From contig CALMLK010000445.1 in assembly GCA_937868035.1 (NCBI GenBank), positions 1 through 5,909 on the forward strand: DNA of 5,909 nucleotides. Direction: 5' to 3'. The notes beneath the pieces are model-generated. The model worked only from the letters and a program-made list of their open reading frames with translations. It had not been told where the DNA came from and did not search any database. Each line of letters opens with the position of its first letter. Within the stretch, counting starts at the first letter, position 1. The DNA is from an uncultured Alphaproteobacteria bacterium. GTDB taxonomy: Bacteria; Pseudomonadota; Alphaproteobacteria; Rhizobiales; Aestuariivirgaceae. Shown here piece by piece: positions 1 through 5,520 of this stretch. The position numbers and the translations under genes are program-made.

Positions 1-125
1 TCAACGAAATCGTCGATGCCTTTCGCGTCCACTATGATGTGACGGTGGAGAAGGTCACGCTGCGCGAGGAGAATGTTTCCTTCAAGCTGCCGCGCGAACT
101 GCGCGAAAGCCAACCCGCCGCATGA
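1..125 (+). CDS. ispH: 4-hydroxy-3-methylbut-2-enyl diphosphate reductase IspH, C-terminal end (partial)
   Basis: Only the last 40 codons (in frame from base 3) and the TGA stop at 123-125 are in the window; the start lies to the left. The tail contains [14 protein letters not shown] at about 10 residues from the end, which matches the conserved IspH C-terminus (EENIVFEVPKELR in the Escherichia coli protein, from memory), preceded by the helix NEIVDAFR and the strand YDVTVEKV. IspH is the iron-sulfur enzyme of the last step of the MEP isoprenoid pathway, reducing HMBPP to IPP and DMAPP in the cytoplasm. The catalytic cysteines and the HMBPP site lie outside the window and cannot be checked. 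The stop overlaps the rnhA start as ATGA, which fits the known ispH/rnhA neighbourhood of alphaproteobacteria. The identification rests on a short tail and on context. Confidence 0.78.
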   Translation, partial: NEIVDAFRVHYDVTVEKVTLREENVSFKLPRELRESQPAA

Positions 126-568
126 GCAAGGGCAAGGTCGTCATCCACACGGATGGAGCCTGTTCAGGCAATCCGGGCCCGGGCGGCTGGGGCGCCATTC
201 TCGACTACAATGGCACACGCAAGGAACTCTTTGGCGGCGAACCTGATACCACCAACAACCGCATGGAACTGAAGGCGGCGATCGAAGCCCTCAATGCGTT
301 GAAGCGCGCCTGCGCGGTGGAGATGCACGTCGATTCCAACTACGTGAAGGACGGCATCACCAAGTGGATCTTCGGCTGGAAGAAAAACGGCTGGAAGACG
401 GCAGACAAGAAGCCGGTGAAGAACGTGGAACTCTGGCAGGCCCTCGATGAGGCGATCAAGCGCCACGAAATCTCCTGGCACTGGGTGAAGGGCCACGACG
501 GCAACCCCGACAACGAACGCGCCGACGAACTGGCCCGGCAGGGCATCGCCGAGGTGCGGGGAAGATAG
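122..568 (+). CDS. rnhA: Ribonuclease HI
   Basis: This complete 148-residue protein has the usual length for a single-domain bacterial RNase HI. The enzyme cuts the RNA strand of RNA-DNA hybrids in the cytoplasm, removing R-loops and Okazaki primers. All active-site residues are visible: D11 in [14 protein letters not shown]49 in [10 protein letters not shown]71 in [11 protein letters not shown]125 in [14 protein letters not shown], and D135 in the same block. Each is one position later than in the E. coli enzyme (D10, E48, D70, H124, D134). The lysine- and tryptophan-rich basic loop used for hybrid binding is at about 81-101 ([11 protein letters not shown]). There is no N-terminal hybrid-binding extension. 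The start is the ATG of the ATGA overlap with ispH; no strong Shine-Dalgarno is visible, so translational coupling is likely. The stop lies 5 bp from the stop of the convergent RES gene. Confidence 0.97.
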   Translation: MSKGKVVIHTDGACSGNPGPGGWGAILDYNGTRKELFGGEPDTTNNRMELKAAIEALNALKRACAVEMHVDSNYVKDGITKWIFGWKKNGWKTADKKPVKNVELWQALDEAIKRHEISWHWVKGHDGNPDNERADELARQGIAEVRGR

Positions 569-573
569 CCTGC

Positions 574-1032
574 CTAGCGCAGCAACCGGCCATCGATGGC
601 AAACGGTTTGGCACTCAGGATGCGCACACGCGCCATATCGCGCGCCGTGACGTTCACGACATAATTGTGCTCCTGCGGCACAAGGATCGAAGGCACGCGC
701 AACACGGGGCTGGAGTCCTGCGTCAGCCATTTCTCTCCGGCCGTGCGGCACCACTTCAGCAACCGCTCACCGCTCATCTTGCGCGGCAGCACATCGACAC
801 TGGCCATGGACACGTCATCCGGCAGTTCGATTTCCACCGCCACGCGGGGCGGCAGCACATCCCGCAGCACGGCAGGCAGATGCGCCAGTGTTTCAAGCAC
901 CGCCAGCGACAGGTGACTGGAAACGTAAAGCACCGCATGGCCCGGCGAATTCCAGCGCCCGCCCATGAGCCGGCTTCCCTCGCCGGAAAGATCGCGGGCA
1001 TAGCGCGGATCGGCCAGCCGCCAGACGATCAT
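574..1032 (-). CDS. RES-domain toxin of a Xre/MbcA-type toxin-antitoxin system
   Basis: This 152-residue protein has the RES fold signature in order: WRL near residues 4-6, GGRWNSPG at 24-31 (R26), the helix LAVLETLAH at 43-51 (E47), and the block VLRVPSILVPQEHNYVVN at 110-127 (S115). R, E and S are the residues that name the family. Characterised RES toxins (MbcT of Mycobacterium tuberculosis, Res of Pseudomonas putida) have an ADP-ribosyltransferase-like fold and deplete or phosphorolyse NAD+; the same activity here is inferred from family. Length is typical and the ORF is intact, so the toxin is probably functional. It is the second gene of the cassette: its ATG is 9 bp after the antitoxin stop, with no clear Shine-Dalgarno, suggesting coupled and lower translation than the antitoxin. 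It converges on rnhA with a 5-bp gap and no visible terminator. Confidence 0.9.
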   Translation of the reverse strand: MIVWRLADPRYARDLSGEGSRLMGGRWNSPGHAVLYVSSHLSLAVLETLAHLPAVLRDVLPPRVAVEIELPDDVSMASVDVLPRKMSGERLLKWCRTAGEKWLTQDSSPVLRVPSILVPQEHNYVVNVTARDMARVRILSAKPFAIDGRLLR

Positions 1033-1041
1033 GCGGAAACG

Positions 1042-1428
1042 TCAGCCCGGAACGCTATGCACGAAACGCACGAGCAGCGCTTCCACGTCGCGCGCACCGG
1101 CATCCGTCTGCGCCATGTCCCAGGGGATGTGCCGGCCAAGCGCGGGGTTGGGCGTATCAAGGAAGAGCCGCGCTTTCGCCTTGTCCCGAAATGCCCACTG
1201 CGCCAGTTCGCTCACGCGCAACAGGCGGGCAATGGCGTCGGCCTCCGCCGTCTTCAGCGCCTCGCCCTCCGCCAGCCGGCGCTTGAAGGTCCGTTCCGGC
1301 ACCACGCGATACACATCGGCCCAGGAAAGTTCACCATCTTTCACCCGGCGCACGACCAGCCTTGCCGAAATGCCCTTGGCAATCTCGGCGTAGCCCAGTC
1401 CGGCGGGAATGGCGGCGTGCACAGTCAT
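1042..1428 (-). CDS. Xre/MbcA/ParS-type antitoxin with toxin-binding C-terminal domain (DUF2384)
   Basis: A 128-residue protein directly upstream of the RES toxin. A helix-turn-helix-like stretch lies at about 35-75 (SWADVYRVVPERTFKRR, then TAEADAIARLLRV), matching the degenerate Xre-type domain of these antitoxins. The C-terminal part, about 83-128, has the toxin-binding pattern (FLDTPNPALGRHIPWDMAQT, then DAGARDVEALLVRF) and ends in VPG; in this family the C-terminus reaches into the toxin's NAD pocket. The frame is open for 142 further codons upstream, but these lie inside the acyl-CoA ligase gene; the ATG at 1428 is chosen because homology begins there and because a TATATA box sits 5 bp before it. 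No Shine-Dalgarno is visible, consistent with a leaderless message. It is likely to neutralise the toxin and repress its own promoter. Confidence 0.88.
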   Translation of the reverse strand: MTVHAAIPAGLGYAEIAKGISARLVVRRVKDGELSWADVYRVVPERTFKRRLAEGEALKTAEADAIARLLRVSELAQWAFRDKAKARLFLDTPNPALGRHIPWDMAQTDAGARDVEALLVRFVHSVPG

Positions 1429-1462
1429 GCCCCTATATAGGGCACCCCGGCAAATGCCGCAA
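1429..1462 (-). promoter_or_regulatory. Candidate antitoxin promoter, possibly leaderless, with -10 palindrome
   Basis: Read on the minus strand, TTGCGG (1462-1457) is followed after 17 bp by TATATA (1439-1434), and the antitoxin ATG begins at 1428, 5 bp beyond the -10 box. Initiation 6-8 bp after the -10 would fall at or next to the ATG, predicting a leaderless mRNA. The -10 box is the centre of the perfect 12-bp palindrome CCCTATATAGGG (1431-1442), a plausible operator for the antitoxin's own HTH domain. The -35 matches the consensus only in TTG. The promoter and operator roles are inferred; the motifs and spacings are read directly. Confidence 0.55.
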
Positions 1463-1478
1463 GTCCGGGCGGCAAATG
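1448..1478. repeat. Two 9-bp direct repeats upstream of the antitoxin
   Basis: CGGCAAATG occurs at 1448-1456 and again at 1470-1478, 22 bp start to start, about two helical turns. The putative -35 box (1457-1462) lies between them. The first copy extends to a short inverted repeat, CGGCA-AA-TGCCG (1448-1459). Same-face spacing upstream of an autoregulated antitoxin suggests paired binding sites, but this is inference. The second copy ends 3 bp before the stop codon of the acyl-CoA ligase gene. Confidence 0.5.
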
Positions 1479-1481
1479 GCA

Positions 1482-3101
1482 CTAGGCCTTCGCCAGCTCC
1501 CGCAGCTTGAATTTCTGGATCTTGCCGGTGCTCGTCTTGGGGATTTCCGTGAAGACCACGTAGTGCGGCACCTTGTAGTGGGCGAGATGGCCCCGGCACC
1601 ACTGGATGATTTCTTCCGCCGTGGCGGTCTTTCCGGGCTTCAGTTCCACGAAGGCGCACGGCGTTTCGCCCCATTTCGCATCGGGCTTCGCCACCACGCC
1701 CGCCGCCTGCACGGCGGGATGCTTGTAGAGCGCATCCTCCACCTCGATCGACGAAATGTTCTCGCCGCCCGAGATGATGATGTCCTTGGAGCGGTCCTTG
1801 AGCTGGATGTAGCCGTCGGCATGCAGCACGCCGAGATCGCCCGAGTGGAACCATCCGCCCTTGAAGGCCTCGGCAGAGGCTTTCGGATTCTTGAGATAGC
1901 CCTTCATCACCACGTTGCCACGGAACATCACCTCGCCCATGGTTTCGCCATCGGCGTGGACGCGCTCCATGGTTTGGGGGTCCATCACCGTCAGGTCTTC
2001 CAAGGCATGATAGCGCACACCCTGGCGCGCCTTTTTGGCGGCGCGTGCACCGCTTTCAAGTTCGTCCCATTCGGATTTCCAGTCGTTCACCACGGCGGGC
2101 CCATAGGTCTCGGTGAGGCCGTAGAGATGCGTGACGTTGAAGCCCGACTCCGCCATGGCCTTCAACACGGCCTCGGGTGGTGGCGCCGCGGCGGTGAAGA
2201 ATTCAACGGTCTGCGTCAGCGCGCGCTTTTCCGCGGCAGGCGCATTGAGGATCGTCGACATCACGATGGGTGCCCCGCAGAGATGCGTGACCTTGTGTTC
2301 GTCCAGCGCCGCCCAGATCGCCTTCGAGCGCACCCAGCGCAACGTCACATGGGTGCCGCCGATCACGGAAAGCGACCACGGGAAGCACCAGCCGTTGCAA
2401 TGGAACATGGGTAGCGTCCACAGGTAGACGGCGTGTTTCGGCATGGTGGCGGTGAGAACGTTGCCCTGGGCCAGAAGCGCTGCACCCCGGTGGTGGTAGA
2501 CAACGCCCTTGGGATTGCCGGTGGTGCCGGACGTATAGTTGAGCGAGATCGCATCCCACTCGTCATCGGGCCAATGCCACGCATAGGCGGGATCGCCTGA
2601 TTGCACGACGGCCTCATAGTCCTCCGTGCCGATCCGCGTTCCCTCAAGCTCGCATTCCGGATCGACATAGTCGATCACCAGCGGCTTCACCTTGCACTGT
2701 GCCAGCGCCTCCGCAGCAAGTTTCGAAAATTCCCGGTCGACGATCAGGATCTTGGCTTCCGCGTGGTCGAGCGAGAAGGCGATGGTCGGTGCATCAAGGC
2801 GCGTGTTCAGCGTGTTGAGCACACCCTTCGTCATGGGCACGCCGTAGTGGCATTCCAGCATGGCGGGCGTGTTGGCGAGCAGCACGGAAACGGTATCGCC
2901 CTTGCCGATGCCGCGTTTGGCAAGTGCAGCTCCCAGGCGGCGGCAGCGGGCGTAAAAGTCGCGGTAGCTGGTGCGCGATTGGCCGTGGATGATGGCGATG
3001 CGGTCCGGATAGACCGCCGCCGAGCGTTCGAGGAACGACAGCGGCGTCAGCGGCTGGAAATTGGCGGCATTCTTGTCGAGGTCGTGGTCGTAGGCGGACA
3101 T
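1482..3101 (-). CDS. AMP-forming acyl-CoA synthetase (medium/long-chain or aryl acid-CoA ligase-like)
   Basis: A 539-residue member of the ANL (AMP-binding) superfamily, full length for acyl-CoA ligases. These enzymes adenylate a carboxylic acid with ATP, then transfer it to CoA. Motifs in order: the P-loop YTSGTTGNPKG (189-199), YGLTETYG (327-334), GGWFHSGDLG (415-424) with the ribose-binding D422, the hinge region DRSKDIIISGGENIS (436-450), and PKTSTGKIQK (521-530) with K527 as the catalytic, potentially acetylated lysine. No signal peptide or membrane segment is seen, so it is cytoplasmic. The N-terminal ANFQPLTPLSFLERSA and overall form resemble the AAE/BZO1-like and DmdB-like ligases common in alphaproteobacteria; the actual acid cannot be read from sequence. 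The start has AGAGGG (3117-3112) 10 bp before the ATG. It follows the PAP2 pair on the same strand after 47 bp with no visible terminator, so co-transcription is likely. Confidence 0.93.
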   Translation of the reverse strand: MSAYDHDLDKNAANFQPLTPLSFLERSAAVYPDRIAIIHGQSRTSYRDFYARCRRLGAALAKRGIGKGDTVSVLLANTPAMLECHYGVPMTKGVLNTLNTRLDAPTIAFSLDHAEAKILIVDREFSKLAAEALAQCKVKPLVIDYVDPECELEGTRIGTEDYEAVVQSGDPAYAWHWPDDEWDAISLNYTSGTTGNPKGVVYHHRGAALLAQGNVLTATMPKHAVYLWTLPMFHCNGWCFPWSLSVIGGTHVTLRWVRSKAIWAALDEHKVTHLCGAPIVMSTILNAPAAEKRALTQTVEFFTAAAPPPEAVLKAMAESGFNVTHLYGLTETYGPAVVNDWKSEWDELESGARAAKKARQGVRYHALEDLTVMDPQTMERVHADGETMGEVMFRGNVVMKGYLKNPKASAEAFKGGWFHSGDLGVLHADGYIQLKDRSKDIIISGGENISSIEVEDALYKHPAVQAAGVVAKPDAKWGETPCAFVELKPGKTATAEEIIQWCRGHLAHYKVPHYVVFTEIPKTSTGKIQKFKLRELAKA

Positions 3102-3148
3102 AGCTGGGGCAACCCTCTGCTGGGAGCCCTTTGTACCAAGTCCCGCGC

Positions 3149-4258
3149 CTAAAGCGAGGCCAGACCTTCGTTGAGCCTGTCATGGCCCGGCTGGCGGTGA
3201 TGCCAGCGCGCCGCAAATCCGGCAAGCCACCAGCAGCAGGCGGCCAGCGCCAGTCCGCCATAGCCATCGACAGCATAATGCCAGCCCAGGTGCACGGACC
3301 CCACCAGGATGATGCCGGTGTAGATGGCAAAGGCAATGCCGAGCCCGCGCGACCGGGGCCACGCCGCCAGCGCGAACAGCAGGGTGGAGGCGTTGTGCAT
3401 GGAGGGGAAAGCCGAGATGCCGATGGGCGCGGTCTTGCCCATGTAGCCGTCCCACAGCAACTGCTGGGTATCGAGCGACCAGATGGGAAGCCGCAGGTCA
3501 ACATCGCGGAGATAGGTCATCAGCGGCGCAAAGGGATCGGGCGAAAGGCCGAGGTTGCTGTAGTACACGGGTCCCGCCGAGGAGAACGCCACGGCAAGCA
3601 GACCGCCGCCGATCCACCACGTCAGCATGTAGGCAAGGAAGAAGCGCGTGCGGTTCACGCTGTCGCGCGTGGCGAAGCCGAACCACATGAAGCAGCCGAA
3701 GAGGGCGAGGAACCAGAAGTTATAGAGAATGTTGATGGCGAAGGTGATGGTGTCATGGCCGAGCAGCGGCTGCAGCAGCACCCACGGATCGAAGCCGCCA
3801 TGCAACGCGCGGTCCAGCGCCATGAAATCCGTGTCCCACGAGAAGGGCTTCACCGCCGGTATCATCGGCTTCAGTTCCAGCATGCCCTTGTTGAAGATCA
3901 CCATGGCGGCCAGCAGCGGCAGGCCGAGGAGGAAGGCCGCTGGCTTGCGGAAAAGTCCGGCCACATCGGTGATCATCTGCCGTGTGGGACTCTCTGGCTT
4001 CAGCACCAGCGCATACTGGCCGAGGCGGAACAGGAAGATCGCCACAAGGCCTGCCGGTATGGTGAGCGTGATCATGCCCATGACCAGCGCCCGAACGGAA
4101 GCAACGCGCGCTTCCGGCACGTCGCGCAGCAGCCATGTGGTGGTGGCGACATAGAACAGCGGAATGACGAAAAAGATCCATTGCCGCCGCAGGCTGAGCA
4201 GCAGCAGCGATGTGCGCGCCGGGCGCTGCGAGGTGCCGCTGAGCGTTGCCTCAGACAT
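3149..4258 (-). CDS. PAP2-family (Aur1-like) integral membrane phosphatase/phosphotransferase, paralog 2
   Basis: A 369-residue polytopic membrane protein. Hydrophobic segments lie at about 29-44, 58-83, 106-122, 170-195, 206-226, 289-320 and 334-350. The PAP2 catalytic motifs are FPSMHNA (284-290, H288) and SVHLGWHYAVDGY (321-333, H327 and D331); the RTRFF block is at 203-207 and GLSPDPFAPLM at 237-247. This pattern is that of PAP2 proteins related to inositol phosphorylceramide synthase, in which H and D act through a phospho-histidine intermediate. The substrate (lipid phosphate, sphingolipid or polyprenyl pyrophosphate) is unknown. The frame is open upstream to an ATG at 4348, but the start at 4258 is preferred because MSEAT and the following RPART align with MSNAT and RPERT at the start of the neighbouring paralog. 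The ATG overlaps the upstream stop by 8 bp, indicating translational coupling. Confidence 0.9.
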   Translation of the reverse strand: MSEATLSGTSQRPARTSLLLLSLRRQWIFFVIPLFYVATTTWLLRDVPEARVASVRALVMGMITLTIPAGLVAIFLFRLGQYALVLKPESPTRQMITDVAGLFRKPAAFLLGLPLLAAMVIFNKGMLELKPMIPAVKPFSWDTDFMALDRALHGGFDPWVLLQPLLGHDTITFAINILYNFWFLALFGCFMWFGFATRDSVNRTRFFLAYMLTWWIGGGLLAVAFSSAGPVYYSNLGLSPDPFAPLMTYLRDVDLRLPIWSLDTQQLLWDGYMGKTAPIGISAFPSMHNASTLLFALAAWPRSRGLGIAFAIYTGIILVGSVHLGWHYAVDGYGGLALAACCWWLAGFAARWHHRQPGHDRLNEGLASL

Positions 4259-5369
4259 GGGCGACACGCGCGCGGAACGATTCCACATGGGGCTTTGCTT
4301 CCCACCAGCCCGTGAGGCGTCCCGCAATCCACCACAGCGGCAGCGCAATCAGCCAGGCGGCGTAACCATCGACGGCATAATGCCAGCCGAGATGCACGGA
4401 GGCGATGAACACCAGCACCATGTGGGCAATGAGTACGTTGCGCAGCCAGGCGCCCTTGTTCCAGACGGTCAGCACGAACAGCAGCGTCGTTGCATTGTGC
4501 ATGCTGGGCATGGCGGAGATGCCGCCGAACACCGAGCCCGCACTGCGGTAGTCCCACAGCATGTTCTGCGTATCAAGCGCCCACAGCGGATAGATGTCGT
4601 GAACATGATTGAGATAGGCCATGAGCGGCGCGTAAGGGTCAGGCGAAAGGCCGATGCGGCCATAGAAGCACGGGCCCGCGGAGGACGAGAAGATCGCCGC
4701 CAGCGTTCCGCCCAACGACCAGATCAGCATGAACGCGACGAAGAAGCGCGTGCGTTCCGCCGATGGCTTGCTGAGAAAGGCGTAGTAGACCCAGAACATG
4801 TTCATCACGAAGAACCACAGATTGTAGTTCACGTTCAGGGCCATGGTGATGAGCGGGTGGCCAAGGACGGGCTGCAGCAGTTCCCACGGGCGGTAGCCGA
4901 AGTGGATCGCCGTGTCCCACCGGTCCATCGTCTGGTCCCAGGAAAACGGAATGAAGGAGGTGATGTTGGCCTTGAAGACGGTGAAGCCATACATGAACAG
5001 GATCAGCGCGCCGAACATCGGCAGGCCTGTCGCCATCTGGCGTGGAGAGGTGAGCACCCCCTTGAAGCGCGTCCACAGCACGCGCGCCGGCTTGTCCGGC
5101 CGGTCAGTGAGCGCCATGTGGCCAAACAGGAACAGCATGAGCGCGAGGAGCGCGATGGGGATGGAGAAGGTGGTGATGCCGAGCAGCGCTTCCGCCCCCG
5201 ACAACCCGCTCACCGCGGCGTTGAACGTGCCACTCACCTTGAGGGCCAGCACATAGGTCAGCGCAAGAGTGATGGGAAGCGCGTGGGCGGAGAGACCCTG
5301 GCGCAGCAGCGGCAGGAATGTCCGCTCCGGGCGCTCCAGCCGTCCCGCCATGTCTGTCGCGTTGCTCAT
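4251..5369 (-). CDS. PAP2-family (Aur1-like) integral membrane phosphatase/phosphotransferase, paralog 1
   Basis: This 372-residue polytopic membrane protein is the first gene of the minus-strand cluster. Predicted membrane segments are at about 29-45, 60-84, 113-131, 175-198, 209-229, 294-325 and 336-350. Catalytic motifs are MPSMHNA (287-293, H291) and SVHLGWHYAVDGY (324-336, H330 and D334), with RTRFF (206-210) and GLSPDPYAPLM (240-250) shared with the downstream paralog. The two proteins align along their length, and similarity is strongest in the C-terminal two thirds. The active-site loops are expected on the outer face of the inner membrane by analogy with bacterial PAP2 enzymes; this is not shown by sequence. 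The start at 5369 is supported by a strong Shine-Dalgarno, AGGGGAG, 7 bp upstream. Exact reaction unknown: lipid phosphate phosphatase, undecaprenyl pyrophosphate phosphatase and phospholipid head-group transfer are all possible. Confidence 0.9.
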   Translation of the reverse strand: MSNATDMAGRLERPERTFLPLLRQGLSAHALPITLALTYVLALKVSGTFNAAVSGLSGAEALLGITTFSIPIALLALMLFLFGHMALTDRPDKPARVLWTRFKGVLTSPRQMATGLPMFGALILFMYGFTVFKANITSFIPFSWDQTMDRWDTAIHFGYRPWELLQPVLGHPLITMALNVNYNLWFFVMNMFWVYYAFLSKPSAERTRFFVAFMLIWSLGGTLAAIFSSSAGPCFYGRIGLSPDPYAPLMAYLNHVHDIYPLWALDTQNMLWDYRSAGSVFGGISAMPSMHNATTLLFVLTVWNKGAWLRNVLIAHMVLVFIASVHLGWHYAVDGYAAWLIALPLWWIAGRLTGWWEAKPHVESFRARVAHV

Positions 5370-5376
5370 CCCGAAA

Positions 5377-5383
5377 CTCCCCT
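5377..5383 (-). promoter_or_regulatory. Strong ribosome binding site for the first PAP2 gene
   Basis: On the minus strand AGGGGAG is followed by 7 bp and the ATG at 5369. It is the clearest Shine-Dalgarno in the window and fixes the start of the first PAP2 gene. The second PAP2 gene lacks a comparable site and probably relies on coupling. Confidence 0.75.
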
Positions 5384-5412
5384 AGGAACGCCGCAAAATG
5401 CCCGGAAAAGCT

Positions 5413-5441
5413 CTTAAATCCCGTTAATATCCTCAGACCAA
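5413..5441 (-). promoter_or_regulatory. Candidate promoter of the PAP2/acyl-CoA ligase cluster
   Basis: On the minus strand TTGGTC (5441-5436) and TTTAAG (5418-5413) are separated by 17 bp, in the AT-richest part of the divergent intergenic region, about 30 bp before the Shine-Dalgarno. Matches to the sigma-70 consensus are only 3 of 6 and 4 of 6, so this is a weak proposal. No equally good pair is seen on the plus strand for prpE. Confidence 0.3.
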
Positions 5442-5502
5442 AGTTGGCCTCGCGCGCAGGGGCGGTAACGCGCGAAAATGGGCCCGACAACCGCCAGAAG
5501 CC

Positions 5503-5514
5503 TTCCCCGGGGAA
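5503..5514 (+). promoter_or_regulatory. 12-bp palindrome enclosing the prpE ribosome binding site
   Basis: TTCCCCGGGGAA is a perfect palindrome whose right half holds the GGGGA that serves as the prpE Shine-Dalgarno, 7 bp before the ATG at 5521. It could be a repressor operator, or could let the ribosome binding site pair with neighbouring RNA; both are inference. A two-codon ORF, ATG-CCA-TGA (5516-5524), lies between it and the prpE start and overlaps that start. Confidence 0.4.
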
Positions 5515-5520
5515 CATGCC

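Noticed and set aside
164..754. A 196-codon minus-strand open frame antisense to rnhA.
   Set aside because: rnhA is complete with all catalytic residues; the antisense frame has no recognisable domain.
667..1440. A 257-codon plus-strand open frame running antisense across both toxin-antitoxin genes.
   Set aside because: Its composition (arginine-, histidine- and glutamine-rich) has no recognisable domain, and both opposite-strand genes have family-specific motifs.
1429..1854. Upstream extension of the antitoxin frame by 142 codons.
   Set aside because: It lies out of frame inside the 3' part of the ligase gene, has no antitoxin-like sequence, and homology begins at the ATG at 1428.
1362..2414. 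A 350-codon plus-strand open frame opposite the acyl-CoA ligase.
   Set aside because: It is a shadow of the ligase reading frame; no domain is recognisable and the ligase motifs are complete on the other strand.
3102..3148. Possible terminator between the second PAP2 gene and the acyl-CoA ligase.
   Set aside because: Only weak GGGC/GCCC pairings can be drawn and there is no T-run, so a terminator is not supported.
4259..4348. Longer start for the second PAP2 gene (ATG at 4348 or 4288).
   Set aside because: The extension lies in the end of the upstream gene, and the N-terminus from 4258 aligns with that of the paralog (MSEAT/MSNAT, RPART/RPERT).
4164..5417. A 417-codon plus-strand open frame antisense to the first PAP2 gene, and a similar 394-codon frame (3131-4315) antisense to the second.
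   Set aside because: They mirror genes with clear family motifs, are extremely rich in R, H, Q and E, and resemble each other only because the PAP2 genes are paralogs. Long antisense frames are expected in GC-rich coding DNA.
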